Source: Streptomyces beijiangensis (GTDB lineage Bacteria > Actinomycetota > Actinomycetes > Streptomycetales > Streptomycetaceae). From it: a stretch of DNA of 39,845 nucleotides. The DNA lies in assembly GCF_017315755.1 (NCBI RefSeq), contig NZ_JAFLRJ010000150.1, positions 1 to 39,845 on the forward strand, in the 5' to 3' direction. A program made the translations under genes and the position numbers. Shown piece after piece: positions 39,106 to 39,845 of the stretch. Below the pieces are notes generated by a model. It did not search any database, was not told the origin of the DNA, and saw only the letters and a list, made by a program, of their open reading frames with translations. Positions within the stretch are counted from its first letter, which is position 1, and every line of letters begins with the position of its first letter.

Positions 39106-39845
39106 TCAACTCGCGGGCAGCCAGGCCGGAACACCCTTGCTGCGCGGCCGTTCGTCGACCATCTTGCCCCACACGATCATTCGGTACGTACTCGTGAATT
39201 CCGGGGTGCAGGTCGTCAACGAGATGTACCGCCCGGCCTTGGTGAAACCGGACCCCGGTGGGATCGGCGTGATCACCGACGTATTGCTCGGGGAGGTCTG
39301 CGGGAGGCTGCTGGTGATTTCGTACGTGTAGTAGTCGTCCTGCGTCTCGACGACGACCTTGTCGCCCGCCTTGAGATGGTTGATGTAGCGGAACGGTTCG
39401 CCGTGGGTGTTGCGGTGGCCCGCGAGGGAGAAGTTCCCCGTCTTCGCCGAGGGCATCGCCGTCTTCAGCTTGCCCTCGCTGTAGTGGCCGACCATTCCCT
39501 TGTCGAGAACCTTGGACTTGCTGACGCCCTCGGCGATCGGGACGACCACGTCCAGCGTGGGGATGTGCAGGATGGCGAAGCCCTGTCCCGGCTCGAAGGC
39601 GCCGGCCTTCCTGTCCCCCTTCGCCCAGTCGTCCTGAAGGCTGTGGGTGGTGCCGTTGGCCTCCTGGTGGGCCCGGACGTTCGTCCACCACAGCTGGTAC
39701 GTCACGAACAGCAGCATCAGCACCCCGAGGCTGATGAAGATCTCCCCGATGGCCCGGCTGGCCACAACTGCCGGACTGTCCTTGGCCGCACGCGCCGCAC
39801 GGCGCGCCTCCATACGGCTGAGGGGGGCCGTGGAGGGGGCAGCGG
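39106..39845 (-). CDS. Class E sortase, SrtE1-like, 5' end beyond window
   Basis: This is a second sortase of the same class. From an internal ATG at 39813 it reads 235 residues: a basic segment, a membrane helix (about 23-45, ending WWTNVR), and a domain with catalytic His in FSLAGHRNTHGEPF, Cys in ISLTTCTPEFT and Arg in STYRMIVWG. The frame stays open to the window edge upstream of 39813 and that ATG has no ribosome site, so the true start is probably outside. It is co-transcribed with the following sortase gene. Both keep all catalytic residues, so they are likely partly redundant or differ in substrate. Confidence 0.87.
   Translation of the reverse strand, partial: AAPSTAPLSRMEARRAARAAKDSPAVVASRAIGEIFISLGVLMLLFVTYQLWWTNVRAHQEANGTTHSLQDDWAKGDRKAGAFEPGQGFAILHIPTLDVVVPIAEGVSKSKVLDKGMVGHYSEGKLKTAMPSAKTGNFSLAGHRNTHGEPFRYINHLKAGDKVVVETQDDYYTYEITSSLPQTSPSNTSVITPIPPGSGFTKAGRYISLTTCTPEFTSTYRMIVWGKMVDERPRSKGVPAWLPAS

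Noticed and set aside
1..39845. Mobile element, prophage or genomic island
   Set aside because: No transposase, integrase or flanking repeats were seen. The tRNA-Leu shows no adjacent integrase or duplicated 3' end, and codon use looks uniform.

Overview
The window is high-GC actinobacterial DNA, almost certainly from the central chromosome of a Streptomyces. Supporting evidence is the strong G/C third-position bias, frequent GTG starts and 4-nt ATGA/GTGA gene overlaps, a proteasome activator of the Bpa type, the fhaA-fhaB-PP2C-SEDS-PBP-PknB block, tandem class E sortases, and two perfect copies of the 14-bp ParB site (parS) used by Streptomyces. The parS copies, plus several DnaA-box-like 9-mers that lie between genes, suggest a position not far from oriC. 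That last point is inference, because no origin is present.

Layout. (1) 1-3.7 kb: an ABC exporter pair (LolD/MacB-type ATPase and a long FtsX-type permease). (2) 3.8-4.3 kb: bpa. (3) 4.4-8.7 kb: a MobA-DUF6457 fusion and a MoeA-like protein (molybdenum cofactor), a 2-TM RCK potassium channel and a PIG3-type quinone oxidoreductase. (4) 8.8-12.9 kb: a branched-chain 2-oxoacid dehydrogenase operon (E1 alpha, E1 beta, E2) on the minus strand, divergent from an Lrp/AsnC regulator. (5) 12.9-24 kb: phenylacetate catabolism in two transcription units. One is paaH plus a TetR regulator on minus, divergent from paaN on plus. The other is paaABCDE on plus. Between them sit a SpoU methyltransferase and an HTTM/DUF5819 membrane pair. 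(6) 24-29.6 kb: an acyl-CoA dehydrogenase, a rhodanese, a J-domain protein, a DUF2252 protein, and a membrane protein divergent from a MarR regulator. (7) 29.7-39.8 kb: parS, tRNA-Leu(CAG), then the cell-wall growth operon fhaA-fhaB-PP2C-rodA/ftsW-pbpA-pknB, closed by a strong hairpin and facing two class E sortase genes.

How the parts connect. The same 14-bp palindrome lies in the paaH/paaN divergent promoter and in front of paaA, in reverse-complement orientation. A one-base variant lies in the bkd/lrp divergent promoter. The simplest reading is that the TetR protein encoded beside paaH is a PaaR-type repressor controlling both paa units, and possibly branched-chain keto-acid oxidation. The cluster makes the ring-epoxidation enzyme, an aldehyde dehydrogenase-like PaaN and a hydroxyacyl-CoA dehydrogenase. 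No phenylacetyl-CoA ligase, isomerase, hydratase or thiolase is visible here. In the last block a PASTA kinase, its phosphatase and two FHA readers are encoded with a SEDS glycosyltransferase and its PBP partner, a module that couples phosphorylation to peptidoglycan synthesis.

I found no insertion sequence, prophage, CRISPR array or rRNA. The most unusual items are the shared operator set, a parS site that also forms the moeA stop/channel start overlap, the HTTM-DUF5819 pair with a lysine that seems to match the vitamin K carboxylase base, and the intergenic DnaA boxes.
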